DNA of 64,000 nt from Achatina immaculata (lineage: Eukaryota > Mollusca > Gastropoda > Stylommatophora > Achatinidae). Made by a program: the position numbers and the translations under genes. Position 1 is the first letter of the stretch. Each line of letters begins with the position of its first letter. Below the pieces are notes generated by a model that saw only the letters and a program-made list of their open reading frames with translations, did no database searches and was not told the DNA's origin. Location of the stretch: contig CM019708.1 in assembly GCA_009760885.1 (NCBI GenBank), positions 186,001-250,000 on the forward strand, written 5' to 3'. Positions 62,303 to 64,000 of this stretch are shown piece after piece.

Positions 62303-64000
62303 ATTTCAAGTAAAAAAAAACAACTGATGGAAAGACAAAAATAAACATAAAGCCAAAACAGCTTTCTTTGATAACCTGATAAACATTTGGATGTATATTG
62401 CTTCTCCCTTTCCCCACCACCACCGAAACCCTGTACTATAATAATTTAATCAAACTGAACGACCAGATCTGTATGTTTTCCATACTTCTGTGTGGCCTAG
62501 AATTCTGGAACATTAATGAAAAGATAATGGCCAAATTATCCTCATCATATACAACCACTGTCCAAGAAATTTTCTGAACATTTTCTGCAGAAGCTTACCT
62601 ACTAGAAGTGGAAAAAAAAGCAAACACATATATAAAGAAAAAAGACTCTGGAAATGGGCTACAGATGCATCCTGAAAAGACCCCAAGGACTACTGCTAGA
62701 ACAGCAAAGTGATGACCACATGAAGGTAATAGGTAAAGATACAGATTAGGGAAAACAACAGAAAACTGCACGAATCAATTTGTACAGGACTATATGGCTG
62801 GGGCGTCATACAGAAGTTGGTCACAGATCGTTAGAAGTAAATAGAATCTGTTGCTGACTACAAAACTTAACTAACATGAAAAAAGATGTATAAGTTCCTA
62901 CAAGAATTCACACAAACATCTGCACAGTTGCTGACATAAGGCTGCGGACAGTAACTACGAAGACAGTAATGTTAAAACAGCTGGAAAAAAAATGTTATGC
63001 TATGGCAGTGAGAAATGTTTCTGGCTTTTGACCGGAAATCATGTGACAATTTGGATGAAAAAATGTATACTAAAATCTGATAGGCAAAATTTCTTCTGGT
63101 TAATTCTCTCTATTATCTGTTGCTTACACCATTTATTGTATGCAATTAATCTTTTAAAGTTTGTAGTAAGGTATCAAGATAAGACAATATGTAGACATCA
63201 TATGTAGTACTGATGACTGGATTCACACACAACATGTCACAGTTTGGACACAAGACAATGGATGTAGGATATGCTCCGACAGGCAACCCAGATTATTAAC
63301 AAGTCCATAATGGTACTACATGCAGCAGGAGTCTGAACACATCCTTCTACGATTCAAACAAATGTTTAATACTGGAACTGTGCAAGTGTATCATGATGGT
63401 GGCATTCGATATTTCACATTAATGGTGGGACGCAAGAGAATACAAATATACTGGCAACAAATAACTTAGAGGCCAGTTGTTCCAACACAAACACACAAAA
63501 ACAGGAGACACTGCTTTGCCTCTCACCGCTCTGCGTTACGTCATGGTTAACAAAAATACAACTGCTCACTTCGAGAGCCAAGACTCCAACCATCTTAAAA
63601 ATCTTACACAAAACCAGAACCCACCCCCCCCCCCCCAAAAAAAAAAATTTCCTTACAATTTCCCGTGGGCCTGATTTCACATCCATGGCCCTTGTAGTTT
63701 GTAATAGCATATCGATCAAGTGGAGATCAGTCTCTGTAGATAAACAAGGGAAATAACCCTGGAAAATCACTGTGACATTTATCTTCTTTCTCTTTGTGAT
63801 TGTTGGTGTGTTTAATAAAAGTGCCACAGAAATATGACACTCTCTGCTACTTGCAATAAAGTTTTTTTCTACCCTGTTATCATTACAGCCAGAAGGCTTT
63901 CTCCAATAAACATGGATGAGTGGTAGTGAACGAACAAACTTTATTTTGAAAAGGTAAAGAAAATGGGCAAGTAGATCCATTTGGCATTTTGCTCTTTTAT
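62303..64000. other. Right-hand end, nothing recognised
   Basis: Unassigned sequence. C run and A run at 63625-63649. A 188-codon minus-strand open stretch (63414-63980) crosses this homopolymer and has no recognisable domain, so I do not call it a gene. Confidence 0.5.

Noticed and set aside
63414..63980. 188-codon minus-strand open frame
   Set aside because: It crosses C and A homopolymers, has no domain, and codes low-complexity text; probably chance.
1..64000. CRISPR arrays, operons or bacterial systems
   Set aside because: Tandem repeats here lack unique spacers and lie in an intron-rich animal locus.

Overview
The window is animal nuclear DNA: AT-rich, with GT-AG introns, no bacterial-style coding and dense decayed retroelements. 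A mollusc (probably gastropod) or another lophotrochozoan is my best guess. It rests on the general look of the gene family and repeat mix, not on a decisive marker.

The only host protein-coding sequence I can support is a tandem pair of paralogous plus-strand genes. Gene A (about 4-27222) enters the window already running and shows 11 exon positions up to its stop codon. Gene B (36399-59434) looks complete: 18 exons, an N-terminal signal peptide, 2304 coding nt (767 codons plus stop), with every junction agreeing in phase. All exons shared by A and B have the same phase and the same length except one (177 against 180 nt), so the pair arose by gene duplication. The protein belongs to a secreted animal family to which I can attach no established name or activity. 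Motifs such as YWTDNG, LQFDSWWY, NGGPF and ILYEQDWL suggest a glycoside-hydrolase-like barrel, but that is inference.

Gene B is unusual in its tandem repeats. A 30-bp array amplifies the end of exon 2 with its 5' splice site. A 46-bp array amplifies the 3' splice site and first bases of exon 14. A 31-bp array in intron 5 carries CAG|GTATGT in each unit. A roughly 80-bp repeat in the 3' UTR triplicates the poly(A) signal. In gene A, a very young 2.35-kb tandem duplication with CAG microhomology copies a whole in-frame 63-nt exon.

By region: 1-27.3 kb is gene A, its introns filled with fragments of several non-LTR families, tRNA-derived SINEs and Penelope ends. 27.3-36.4 kb is the intergenic part, holding a mariner-like remnant, a SINE, a LINE fragment, a U2-like small RNA locus behind a TATA box, and a Penelope-like element (RT plus GIY-YIG) broken by two later insertions. 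36.4-59.7 kb is gene B with its arrays, LINE fragments, a hAT-like remnant and a GC-rich internally repeated block. 59.7-64 kb is repeat-derived or unrecognised sequence.

All exon coordinates were placed by reading splice sites and comparing the paralogues by eye; no search or alignment program was run.
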